NCBI GenBank assembly: GCA_964509885.1
Contig: CAZDZL010000035.1
Location: 1-41,282 of the forward strand
Direction: 5' to 3'
DNA from: Palsa-1447 sp964509885
GTDB lineage: Bacteria > Verrucomicrobiota > Verrucomicrobiia > Opitutales > Opitutaceae
DNA length: 41,282 nucleotides
Below the pieces are notes generated by a model, which saw only the letters and a list, made by a program, of their open reading frames with translations, ran no database searches and was not told the origin of the DNA. Of this stretch, positions 8,188 through 15,466 are shown piece after piece. The translations under genes and the position numbers were made by a program. Numbering within the stretch: position 1 is the stretch's first letter; each line of letters begins with the position of its first letter.

Positions 8188-8440
8188 GATATCGGCTGGG
8201 GCGGCCAAGGACCTCCGCGATGTCGGGCCCTCCGCGGCACGGGATATATTGGAATTTCTCGATAGGAGGATTCGAGGCGCGGTGGATCCACGGGTGTTTG
8301 GAAAACCCCTGCGATACTCAAAACGCGGTCTCTGGCGCTACCGGGTCCAGGACTACCGAATCATCTGCCGGCTAGAGGTCTCGGTTGTGACTGTATTTGT
8401 CATTTCCGTCGGGCATCGATCTTCGGTCTACGGCGATTAG
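8171..8440 (+). CDS. relE: RelE/ParE-superfamily toxin
   Basis: 89 residues from a GTG start inside the antitoxin gene. The compact RelE fold is recognisable: an N-terminal strand and helices (AAKDLRDVGPSAARDILEFL), then the strands LRYSKRGLWRYRVQDYRIICRLE (shown in pieces: LRYSKRGLWR and YRVQDYRIICRLE) and VFVISVGHRSSVY. The basic residues in these strands are those that typically contact ribosome-bound mRNA in RelE; ParE relatives instead poison gyrase. Conservation of the GHR-xx-VY ending favours RelE. Translation is probably coupled to the antitoxin. Confidence 0.87.
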   Translation: MPWDYRISAGAAKDLRDVGPSAARDILEFLDRRIRGAVDPRVFGKPLRYSKRGLWRYRVQDYRIICRLEVSVVTVFVISVGHRSSVYGD

Positions 8441-8536
8441 ATTTGCTTGGTCGCTTTGCCGCCAAATGGGGTTACAAGCTGCGCCCCGAATCCGTTTGAG
8501 TCCGAAATTCGGATGGGCCGTAATGGGCCCTCCCGA

Positions 8537-10864
8537 ATGACCCGCATACAGGAAGCGAAGGCGGACGAAGCGCCCACCCCGGGCGTCGGCCCCCGGGGCG
8601 CGGACGCCCTCGTTCCGTTCCTGCTCCTCTGCGCGACAGTCCTGGCGTACCTGCCGGTCTGGAGCGCCGGGCTCGTCTGGGACGACGACGGCCACGTGAC
8701 GCGCGCCGACCTGCGCCCGCTCCACGGCCTCTGGAGGATCTGGTTCGAGCCCGGGGCGACGCAGCAGTACTACCCCCTCCTCCACACGGCGTTCTGGGCG
8801 GAGCACAGGCTCTGGGGCGACGCGGCGCTCGGCTACCACCTGGTCAACGTCGCCCTCCACGCGCTCGTCGCATGGCTCCTCTACCGCGCCCTGCGCCGCC
8901 TCTCGCTTCCCGGGGCGCTCCTCGCTGCTGCGGTCTTCGCCGTCCACCCGGTGTGCGTCGAATCGGTCGCCTGGGTCTCCGAGCAGAAGAACACGCTCTC
9001 GGGGGCGTTCTACCTGGCCGCGGCGCTCGCGTACCTGCGGTTCGACGCCTCGCGCAGGAGGGCGCCCTACGTCCTCGCCCTCGCCCTGTTCGCCCTCGCC
9101 CTTGCGACGAAGACCGTGACGGCGACCCTGCCGGCGGCCCTCCTCGTCGTCCTCTGGTGGCGGCGCGGGCGGCTTTCGTGGAGAGGCGACGTCCTGCCGC
9201 TCGCCCCCTTTCTGGCTTTCGGCGCCGCCGCGGGGGTCGTGACGGCCTGGGTGGAGAAGGCCTACATCGGCGCCACCGGTGCGGCCTTCAACCTAAGCGT
9301 GGCCGACCGCTTCCTCATCGCGGGCAGGGCCCTCTGGTTCTATCTAGGGAAGATCCTCTGGCCGGCGGACCTCATGTTCATCTACCCGCGCTGGGCCGTT
9401 GATTCCGGCGACGCCTGGCAGTATGCGTTCCCGCTGGCCGCTGCTGCGGTTGTCGCGGCGCTCTTCGCCCTGAGGGGCCGCTCCCGCGGCCCGCTTGCCG
9501 CCGCGCTCCTCTTCGCGGGCACGCTCTTTCCCGCGCTGGGGTTCATCAACGTCTTTCCCTTCGTCTATTCCTTCGTCGCCGACCACTTCCAGTATCTGGC
9601 GGCGGCCTTCGCGATCTCGTCGCTCGCCGCCGCGGCCGCGGCTGCGGCCGCCCGCCTGCCCCTCATTGCCCGGGCCGCCGCCGGCGCCTGCCTTGTCGCC
9701 GGGCTTGGCTGCCTCACTTTCGTCCAGTGCGCGACTTACACCGACGCCGAGACGCTCTGGCGCGCCACGATCGCGAGGAACCCGGCGTGCTGGATGGCCT
9801 ATCAGAACCTCGGCGGCGTCCTCATGAGGGCCGACCGCGCGGACAAGGCCGAGGAGCAGTTTCGAAAAGCCCTCGACTTGAACCCGGGCGACACGGAGGC
9901 GATGAACGAGCTCGGGGTCGCCACGATGCAGCAGGGCAAGGTGGACGAGGCCGTGGCCCTCTACCAGAGGGCGCTCGCCATCGCCCCCAACGACGCCGAG
10001 ACGCACCTGAACCTCGGCGTCGCGTTGCTTCAGAAGGGCGAGCCCGAGCTTGCGGCCAACCACTTCCAGCATGCGGCCCAGATCGATCCCAAGAGCGCGA
10101 AGGCCCGCAAGGACCTCGCGGCGGCCTACCTTCAGGAAAAGCAGTGGTCGGACGCCGTCACGCAGTTCCAGAGGGCGGCGGAGATTGAGCCGGACGACGC
10201 GCAGACCCGCTACGCCCTGGGCTCGGCCCTCGTGAGGGCGGGCCGCACCGCCGAGGCGATGGCGCAGTTCCGGAAAGTCCTCGAGCTCGACGAGGAGAAC
10301 GCCGAGGCGCACTTCAGCATCGCCCTGGGGCTCATGAGCGACGGCAAGGCCGGCGAGGCCCTTCCCCACCTCAAGCGGGCGCTCGAGCTCAAGCCCGACT
10401 ACGCCGAGGCGCGGGACGTGCTCGCCAACGCCCTCCTGCAGGACGGCAAGCCGGACGAGGCCTCGTCCAGCGTCATGGCTGCCCTGGCGCTCAAGCCCGA
10501 CGACCCGCAGATCCAGAACGACGCCGGCGCCCTGTACGCCCGCAGGGGCCAGGCCGACCAGGCGGCCGCCTGCTACCGAAGGGCGCTCGAGATCGACCCC
10601 GGCTACGCCATCGCGCGCGTCAACCTCGGCAACCTCCTCGTGCTGCAGGGGCATCCCGCCGACGCCGCCGCGGAGTACCGCAAGGTCCTCGAGGCCGATC
10701 CCGGGAACGCCCACGTGCGCAACAGCCTCGGGATCGCCCTCGCGAGGGACGGCCGCGCCGCGGAGGCCATCGCGGAATTCCAGAGGGCGGTCGACCTGGA
10801 CCCGGGCTACGAGGATGCCAAGAGGAACCTCGCGATCACCCTGGCCCACGCGCCCGGGAAATGA
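8537..10864 (+). CDS. Polytopic membrane protein with ten TPRs (TMTC/GT-C-like)
   Basis: 775 residues from the ATG at 8537; a TTG at 8447 would add 30 residues without clear support. The N-terminal half (about 24-405) has roughly ten membrane helices and an early acidic motif LVWDDDGHV, typical of GT-C glycosyltransferases that use polyprenyl-phosphate sugars. VESVAWVSEQKNTLS matches a motif I associate with the TMTC/DUF1736 family. The C-terminal half (about 410-765) is ten consecutive 34-residue TPRs, each ending with a motif such as ALDLNPGD or ALEIDPGY. It probably transfers or handles a lipid-linked sugar with the TPR domain as a docking platform, but acceptor and donor are unknown. It sits alone: unrelated toxin gene upstream, convergent mazG-like gene four bases downstream. 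Confidence 0.82.
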   Translation: MTRIQEAKADEAPTPGVGPRGADALVPFLLLCATVLAYLPVWSAGLVWDDDGHVTRADLRPLHGLWRIWFEPGATQQYYPLLHTAFWAEHRLWGDAALGYHLVNVALHALVAWLLYRALRRLSLPGALLAAAVFAVHPVCVESVAWVSEQKNTLSGAFYLAAALAYLRFDASRRRAPYVLALALFALALATKTVTATLPAALLVVLWWRRGRLSWRGDVLPLAPFLAFGAAAGVVTAWVEKAYIGATGAAFNLSVADRFLIAGRALWFYLGKILWPADLMFIYPRWAVDSGDAWQYAFPLAAAAVVAALFALRGRSRGPLAAALLFAGTLFPALGFINVFPFVYSFVADHFQYLAAAFAISSLAAAAAAAAARLPLIARAAAGACLVAGLGCLTFVQCATYTDAETLWRATIARNPACWMAYQNLGGVLMRADRADKAEEQFRKALDLNPGDTEAMNELGVATMQQGKVDEAVALYQRALAIAPNDAETHLNLGVALLQKGEPELAANHFQHAAQIDPKSAKARKDLAAAYLQEKQWSDAVTQFQRAAEIEPDDAQTRYALGSALVRAGRTAEAMAQFRKVLELDEENAEAHFSIALGLMSDGKAGEALPHLKRALELKPDYAEARDVLANALLQDGKPDEASSSVMAALALKPDDPQIQNDAGALYARRGQADQAAACYRRALEIDPGYAIARVNLGNLLVLQGHPADAAAEYRKVLEADPGNAHVRNSLGIALARDGRAAEAIAEFQRAVDLDPGYEDAKRNLAITLAHAPGK

Positions 10865-10868
10865 CCGC

Positions 10869-11243
10869 CTAGAGCTCCGTGTACTTGGCCGAGCGGCCCC
10901 TCGCCTTCTCGACGGGGTACTTCCGGGCGTTCGCGGCGATCTTGCCCTCGATGCTCGCGGCGACGTCGAGTCCCGTGGCGTTGGCGAACTCGAGCGCATA
11001 GATCACGACGTCGGCGAGCTCCTCGGCTATCTTCGCCCGCTTGGCTGGGTCGGAGGCGACCTTGCGGGACTCCTCGGGCGTCGCCCAGAGGAAGTGCTCC
11101 ATCAGCTCGGCCGCCTCCGCGGCGAGCGCCATGCTCAGGTTCTTCGGCGAGTGGAACTGCTCCCAGTCGCGCTCGCGCACGAACGCGAGCACGCTTTCCC
11201 TGAGCTGGGAGACGGTGGTGGTGGAGTCTGTGAGCGCGGGCAT
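10869..11243 (-). CDS. MazG-like nucleotide pyrophosphohydrolase
   Basis: 124 residues from the ATG at 11243. The all-alpha NTP pyrophosphatase motif is seen as EAAELMEHFLW and, further on, EELADVVIYALEFA, which supply the ExxE...ExxD magnesium ligands. WEQFHSPKNLSMAL before them is characteristic of the short RS21-C6/dCTPase-like subgroup. Such enzymes hydrolyse non-canonical (d)NTPs to monophosphates. Longer reading frame upstream is not needed. The gene is convergent with the TPR protein gene and divergent from the sigma-54-type promoter region. Confidence 0.88.
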   Translation of the reverse strand: MPALTDSTTTVSQLRESVLAFVRERDWEQFHSPKNLSMALAAEAAELMEHFLWATPEESRKVASDPAKRAKIAEELADVVIYALEFANATGLDVAASIEGKIAANARKYPVEKARGRSAKYTEL

Positions 11244-11314
11244 GGGCCGAGGGTGGCCGCTGGCCCTCCCCTGCGCAACCGCGCAGGGTGCCCTGTCATA
11301 ACTTTGGAAAAAAC

Positions 11315-11332
11315 TTGGCACGGGGCCTGCAT
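11315..11332 (+). promoter_or_regulatory. Sigma-54 (RpoN)-type promoter
   Basis: TTGGCACG, four bases, then CTGCAT. The GG (11317-11318) and GC (11329-11330) of the -24/-12 elements have the exact N10 spacing, and only one base of the TTGCW core differs. An A-rich stretch precedes it. Transcription would start near 11342 and run into the 45-residue ORF and hsp20. No upstream activator site was identified. Confidence 0.65.
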
Positions 11333-11356
11333 TATGCACCTTGTCACACCGTTCCA

Positions 11357-11494
11357 ATGGCACTGACCCACAAACATCACCTCAGCTTCCGAGGCACTTC
11401 GATCACGAAGGCCGTCGGGTATGGCTGCGCCGTGATGCGTCAGGTCGCCATTTCCAATTGGAACAAAACGGCCGGCGCGGGCTTCGAGGTCTAA
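11357..11494 (+). CDS. Possible small protein, 45 residues
   Basis: An ATG about 15 bases after the predicted sigma-54 start site opens a 45-codon frame (MALTHKHHLSFRG... ending GAGFEV). About three quarters of codons end in G or C, as in real genes of this window, but no ribosome binding site or known family is visible. It contains a perfect 12-bp palindrome, TTCCAATTGGAA, at 11452-11463. It may be only part of the hsp20 leader. Confidence 0.3.
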   Translation: MALTHKHHLSFRGTSITKAVGYGCAVMRQVAISNWNKTAGAGFEV

Positions 11495-11574
11495 ACCCTC
11501 CCTACCAGGAAATCGTTTAGAAACCCAGAAGCCCGGAGGCCAAAAGCCCCCAGGAGGCAACTGCCTTTCCCACC

Positions 11575-11976
11575 ATGAACACGAGAACCCACACCACGAG
11601 CACGTCCAGCCGTCATCGCAGCGCATACGAGGCGTCGAGCGCCACGTTCCGCCAGCCGAACTACGACTGCCGCGAGCTCCCCGACGCCGTCTCCGTCGTC
11701 GTCTACGTCCCCGGCGTGGGCGCCTCCGGCGTGGAGATCGAGGCCCACGGGCCCGACCTCGTCATCACGGCGCAGAAGACGCGCTTCGTGCGTGTGAACT
11801 GGCAGGCCCTGAACCTCGAGGGGTCCCAGCGGGACTACAAGCTGCGCCTGCGCCTCGGGCTCGGCTTCGACTTTTCCCAGATGCAGGCCGGGATAAGCGA
11901 CGGCGTCCTCACCCTGTCCGTGCCCAAGCGCCAGGAGAGCCTGGCGCCGGCGCACAGGCTGGTGCGCGTCGCGTAA
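11575..11976 (+). CDS. Hsp20/alpha-crystallin family small heat-shock protein
   Basis: 133 residues. After a Ser/Thr/His-rich N-terminal tail (1-26) comes an alpha-crystallin domain (about 30-125). Its visible strands include VSVVVYVPGVGASGVEIEA, DLVITAQKT, YKLRLRLGLGFDFSQMQAG and GVLTLSVPKR; the last corresponds to the conserved GVLxLxxPK motif of Hsp20s. These proteins are cytoplasmic holdases that bind unfolding proteins. The gene lies downstream of the sigma-54-type promoter at 11315. AGGAGG at 11552-11557 is 17 bases before the ATG, too far for a standard Shine-Dalgarno, and partly inside a small hairpin (AGGC-AACT-GCCT). Confidence 0.88.
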   Translation: MNTRTHTTSTSSRHRSAYEASSATFRQPNYDCRELPDAVSVVVYVPGVGASGVEIEAHGPDLVITAQKTRFVRVNWQALNLEGSQRDYKLRLRLGLGFDFSQMQAGISDGVLTLSVPKRQESLAPAHRLVRVA

Positions 11977-11990
11977 GGCCGACGCCCCGC

Positions 11991-12043
11991 GAGCCCGCGG
12001 GCTGCCCCTCCGCCACCCGGCGGCGGTCGCGGCCCGCGGGCTC
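11991..12043. other. GC-rich inverted repeat after hsp20
   Basis: GAGCCCGCGGGC (11991-12002) and its reverse complement GCCCGCGGGCTC (12032-12043) form a 12-bp stem; a smaller stem (CCGCC with GGCGG) lies inside the loop. Each arm itself contains a palindrome. No T-run follows, so it is not a canonical intrinsic terminator, but it is the only candidate transcript end for hsp20. Confidence 0.5.
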
Positions 12044-12116
12044 CGCGCGGCATAGGGTGTTCAGCCCAAGAATATCGGTGGCACTTTTATTTTGGACCCC
12101 TGTCAAAGCGTGCACC

Positions 12117-12332
12117 ATGACACCGACACCGCACGCCGTCAGTTTTCGTGCGCGACCGCTACTGACTGACCCCGTGGCGATTTACGCACCGTACACGCCC
12201 CACCGCGAGGACGCGAGGTGGTACCGTCCCACGTTCCGTCCGCCCCCGCTGGATGTCCAGCCGGTCGCCCCCGTCCTGCCCTATTCGGACACGATCCAGC
12301 GCACGTCGCCCTGGGCCCCGCTGTCCCGATAA
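12117..12332 (+). CDS. Hypothetical small protein, 71 residues
   Basis: An ATG-initiated frame of 71 codons, rich in Pro, Thr and Tyr (VAIYAPYTPHRED, WYRPTFRPPPLD), fills most of the 304-base interval between hsp20 and rlmJ and overlaps the end of rlmJ by 52 bases on the opposite strand. Third positions are about 75% G or C, which fits coding, but part of that is shared with rlmJ. No family recognised, no clear ribosome binding site. It may be spurious. Confidence 0.3.
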   Translation: MTPTPHAVSFRARPLLTDPVAIYAPYTPHREDARWYRPTFRPPPLDVQPVAPVLPYSDTIQRTSPWAPLSR

Positions 12333-13141
12333 GTCACGCTCGACAAGTAGGTTAGGATTTCCCGGGCCTCGCTGTCGAAGAGCCACGGCGGATTGAGGAT
12401 CGCGAGCCCGCACCCCGCCATACGCGGGGCCGACGGATCGACCACGAGCTCCGCGCAGAGCGAGGGAGCCTCGGTCGACTTGAGGAAGCCGAAAAACTCG
12501 TCCGGGCGCGCCCGCGCGGTCAAGGGATACCAGACCGCGTAGGTGCCCCCCGGGAAGCGCGTGAGGCCCTCCCCGAGCGCGGCCTCGACGGCGTTCCACT
12601 CCCCCTGGGCCTCGAACGGGGGGTCCACAAGGACGAGGGCCCTCCTCTCCGCGGGGGGCAGGCAGGCGCGCATCGCCCCGTAGCCGTCCTCGCCGTGGAC
12701 CGATACCCGGCGCTCGCCGAGGACGTCCTCCCGAAGCGCCGCGCATTCGTCGGGCTGCCTCTCCCAGAGCTCCAGGCGGTCCTGCGCCCGGGCGGCCAGG
12801 CGAGCCAGCCTCGGCGAGCCCGGATAGAAGCGCGGGCCGGGCCCGGGGTTTCCCCGGGCGCGGTCATAGCCGCGGACGAGCCCGACGTAGTCCGCCAACC
12901 CGGGGGGCAGCTCGGCGCTGTCCCAGAGCCGGCCAATCCCGCCCGGCCATTCCGGCGCCCTCGGGTGCGTCTCGCCCTCGGACGCCGCGAGCAGGTCGTA
13001 GCTGCCGCGGCCGGCGTGGGTGTCCACGAACACGAACGGCGTCTCCTTCCTCTGGAGCGAGCGCATGAGCCGCACGAGGAGAGCATGCTTAAGCACGTCC
13101 GCAAAATTGCCCGCGTGGTAGGCGTGCCTGTAATTCAACAC
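12281..13141 (-). CDS. rlmJ: 23S rRNA (adenine(2030)-N6)-methyltransferase
   Basis: 286 residues (E. coli RlmJ has 280). The N-terminus MLNYRHAYHAGNFADVLKH matches RlmJ and fixes the GTG start at 13141. The SAM-binding region includes FVDTHAGRGSYDL, and the N6-adenine methyltransferase catalytic motif is DPPFE (near 173). RlmJ methylates A2030 of 23S rRNA. It diverges from the DUF4412 gene with 52 bases between, and no partner gene is in the same direction. Confidence 0.93.
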   Translation of the reverse strand: MLNYRHAYHAGNFADVLKHALLVRLMRSLQRKETPFVFVDTHAGRGSYDLLAASEGETHPRAPEWPGGIGRLWDSAELPPGLADYVGLVRGYDRARGNPGPGPRFYPGSPRLARLAARAQDRLELWERQPDECAALREDVLGERRVSVHGEDGYGAMRACLPPAERRALVLVDPPFEAQGEWNAVEAALGEGLTRFPGGTYAVWYPLTARARPDEFFGFLKSTEAPSLCAELVVDPSAPRMAGCGLAILNPPWLFDSEAREILTYLSSVTYRDSGAQGDVRWIVSE

Positions 13142-13193
13142 CTTGGGCTTCTTTCATTGCACCGGCACGCGGCAATCCGATAATTGACCCGCC

Positions 13194-13946
13194 ATGAAAT
13201 TAATTCGATCGCTTGCACCCCTCTGCGCGCTGCTCCTGCCCTGCGCGCTTGCCGCCGAATCCTTCGAAGGAAAGGTCACCATGTCGATGACGTCGTCGGC
13301 CTCGAAGGATGGACCCCAGTCGGTCAACTACAGCATAAAGGAGGGCCTGTTGAGGATCGACGTCGTGACCGCAAAGAGCGGCGGCGGCATCATCACGGAC
13401 TTCAAGAACAAGCAAATGATCATCCTCATGCCCCAGCAGAAGATGTACATGGTGCGGTCGATGGCCGATTCTGGCGAGATCCCGGCGGCCGCCGGCGCTC
13501 CCGCGGGCGCGGTCCCCGCCGCGAGGGCCGCGGCCTCCGGGAGCTCATTCAAGGACACCGGCGAAAAGGAGACCATCCTCGGCTACCCGTGCGAGAAGTA
13601 TGAGGTCATAAGCGCCAAGGGTTCCAAGGCCGACATCTGGGCCACCGACCAGCTCGGCACGTTCGGCGGCTTCACGATGTCAGGCGGGCCCGGTCGCCAC
13701 TCCCAGGCTCCCCAGGAATGGGAGAACGTGATCAAGGGCAGCGCCTTCTTCCCGATGCGCGTGACGGGCACCGAGACGAGCGGCAAGACCTTCAAGCTCG
13801 AGGTGACCTCCGTCGAGAAGCAGAGCCTGCCGGACTCCCTGTTCACGCCTCCCAGCGACTGGCGCAAGTTCGACCTGGGCGCCATGATGGGCGGGGCGTT
13901 CCCCGGGGGCTTCCCCGGGGCGCGGCCCGCGGACGGGAACAACTGA
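13194..13946 (+). CDS. Secreted DUF4412-type protein
   Basis: 250 residues with a signal peptide (about 1-20, MKLIRSLAPLCALLLPCALA). The mature part reads as a lipoprotein-carrier-like beta fold: FEGKVTMSM, IKEGLLRIDV, IITDFKNKQMIILMPQQKMYM, then ILGYPCEKYEV and a C-terminal SLPDSLFTPPSDWRKFDL. The phrase 'outer-membrane-lipoprotein-sorting-like' fits, but the function is unknown. The C-terminal tail is Gly/Pro/Ala-rich. It is the first gene of a plus-strand run; the following phosphoesterase starts immediately after its stop. Confidence 0.78.
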   Translation: MKLIRSLAPLCALLLPCALAAESFEGKVTMSMTSSASKDGPQSVNYSIKEGLLRIDVVTAKSGGGIITDFKNKQMIILMPQQKMYMVRSMADSGEIPAAAGAPAGAVPAARAAASGSSFKDTGEKETILGYPCEKYEVISAKGSKADIWATDQLGTFGGFTMSGGPGRHSQAPQEWENVIKGSAFFPMRVTGTETSGKTFKLEVTSVEKQSLPDSLFTPPSDWRKFDLGAMMGGAFPGGFPGARPADGNN

Positions 13947-14768
13947 GTGGGAGCGCACCCGATCCGCATCATATCGGACGTCCATTACGGGGACCGTTCC
14001 TGCCGCGTGCGCTCGCTCGACCGCCTGCGCCCGCTCCTTGAGGGCGCCAGCGCGTTCGTCTTCAACGGCGACACGCTGGACACGCGGCCGAGCGAGGACG
14101 CGGCGCGCACCGAGAGCCTGCGCCGCGAAGTGCTGGAGTTCGCCTCCTCGGCCCCGATTCCGGTCACCCTCCTCACGGGCAACCACGACCCCGACCTGAC
14201 GGGCGACAGCTCGCTCGAGCTCGCGGGGGGCGCCGTGCTCGTGACGCACGGGGACATCCTCTTCGACGCCATCGTCCCGTGGTCCAAGGACGCGCCCGTG
14301 ATCCGCGAGCGGATAGCCGCCGCCCTCGCCGGGGCGCCCCGGGACGGCCCCGGCGCCCTCGAGGGGCGGCTGGCGGCGTTCCGCTCGGTGGCCGCCAGCG
14401 TGCACCAGCTCCACCAGTCGGAGACGAACCCGCTGCGGTACGTGGCGAAGCTCGCGACCGACACCGTCTGGCCCCCGCACCGGGTCGTCTCGATCCTGAA
14501 GGCGTGGAGCCAGGCGCCCGGCCGGGCGGCCGCGCTCGCCGAGAGGCACAGGCCGGGGGCGCGCTTCATCATCACCGGCCACACCCACCGGCCCGGGGTG
14601 TGGAGGATGCCGTCCGGCGTCACCGTCATCAACACCGGCTCCTTCAGCCGGCCGTTCGGGGCCATGGCCGCCGAGGTCTCCGACGACGGGGTCCGCGTGC
14701 GCCGCGTGGACGAGCGGGGCGGCGAGTACCGCCCAGGCCGCGAGGTCGCGCACTTCCCCCTGCCATGA
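13947..14768 (+). CDS. Calcineurin-like metallophosphoesterase
   Basis: 273 residues from a GTG directly after the previous stop. The five metal-binding blocks are present in order: DVHYGD (near 10), NGDTLD (near 40), GNHD (near 77), HGD (near 100) and GHTH (near 212). Between HGD and GHTH lies a long helical insert (about 105-195), which recalls the lid of UDP-2,3-diacylglucosamine hydrolases such as LpxH, but the lid motifs are not clear enough to name the substrate. It has no signal peptide. Translationally coupled to the next gene by ATGA. Confidence 0.85.
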   Translation: MGAHPIRIISDVHYGDRSCRVRSLDRLRPLLEGASAFVFNGDTLDTRPSEDAARTESLRREVLEFASSAPIPVTLLTGNHDPDLTGDSSLELAGGAVLVTHGDILFDAIVPWSKDAPVIRERIAAALAGAPRDGPGALEGRLAAFRSVAASVHQLHQSETNPLRYVAKLATDTVWPPHRVVSILKAWSQAPGRAAALAERHRPGARFIITGHTHRPGVWRMPSGVTVINTGSFSRPFGAMAAEVSDDGVRVRRVDERGGEYRPGREVAHFPLP

Positions 14769-15010
14769 GCATGGAATTCGGATGGTGGGTCAGGGACCCC
14801 GAGGAGGGAAAATTCCAGGTGAAGGCGATCATCCACGGCGGGAACCTCAAGTGGCTGCGCAAGCAGGGGCATTTCACGTCGTGGGAGGACCTGGTCCCGA
14901 GCGACGAGGACTGGGAGCGCCTGATCTCCGAGGCAGAGAGGCGCGTGCCGAGGCGGCTGCTCTCCCCCAAGCAGTTCGAGGAGATCAAGGCCCTCCGCGG
15001 CAAGCGCTAG
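14765..15010 (+). CDS. Conserved-looking small protein of unknown function, 81 residues
   Basis: The ATG overlaps the phosphoesterase stop. The sequence is rich in Trp and charged residues (MSMEFGWWVRDPEEGKFQVK, then GGNLKWLRKQGHF and WEDLVPSDEDWERLI) with a basic C-terminus. It has no signal or membrane segment. The tight overlap and the strongly GC-biased third positions support a real gene. Family not recognised. Confidence 0.65.
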   Translation: MSMEFGWWVRDPEEGKFQVKAIIHGGNLKWLRKQGHFTSWEDLVPSDEDWERLISEAERRVPRRLLSPKQFEEIKALRGKR

Positions 15011-15028
15011 CCCCGTTCCCAGACTTTC

Positions 15029-15466
15029 ATGCCCAAAATTGACGTCAACAAGGTCGCCGAAATCCTGAAGAAGAACCACATCGACCCCGCGGTCCTGCGC
15101 CGCGTGGTCGAGGAGATGAACCTCGCGGTCCAGCCCGACCCCGGGGAGGGGGACGCGGCGCCGCCCGTGAAGAAGCAGTACATCATCCTCGTGAGCGACC
15201 CCGACGAGCGGATGCCCAAGGGGGACTTCACCGGATGGGTCCTGCAGATCCCCGAGGATGAGAGCCCGGCCTCCGTCCAGGAGCGCCTGCTGAAGGGCGC
15301 CTACGACTACAACGCGTCGAAGAAGGGAAGGCTCTACCCGGCCAAGACCGTCGGCGACGCCGTCGAGAACGTGCCCGGGAAGTTCTTCAGGGACGCCGAG
15401 CTCTGGGTGAAGACGAAGACGCCCGTCCTCGTCCTGCGCACCGACAACGAGATCCCCAAGGGCTAA
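15029..15466 (+). CDS. Protein of unknown function, 145 residues
   Basis: Begins 18 bases after the previous gene. A short helical N-terminus (VAEILKKNHIDPAVLRRVVEEM) and a Pro/Gly linker precede an alpha/beta domain: KKQYIILVSDPDE, FTGWVLQIPEDESPASV, LLKGAYDYNASKKGR and a final VLVLRTDNEIPKG. The second half has the look of a small phage-like or YjfB-like domain, but I do not recognise a family. Soluble and cytoplasmic by sequence. Its TAA stop overlaps the stop of the convergent DUF192 gene (CTAA). Confidence 0.7.
   Translation: MPKIDVNKVAEILKKNHIDPAVLRRVVEEMNLAVQPDPGEGDAAPPVKKQYIILVSDPDERMPKGDFTGWVLQIPEDESPASVQERLLKGAYDYNASKKGRLYPAKTVGDAVENVPGKFFRDAELWVKTKTPVLVLRTDNEIPKG

Noticed and set aside
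12074..12092. Possible second sigma-54 site (GTGGCAC then TTTTG) before the 71-codon frame
   Set aside because: The -12 GC is absent at the required spacing.
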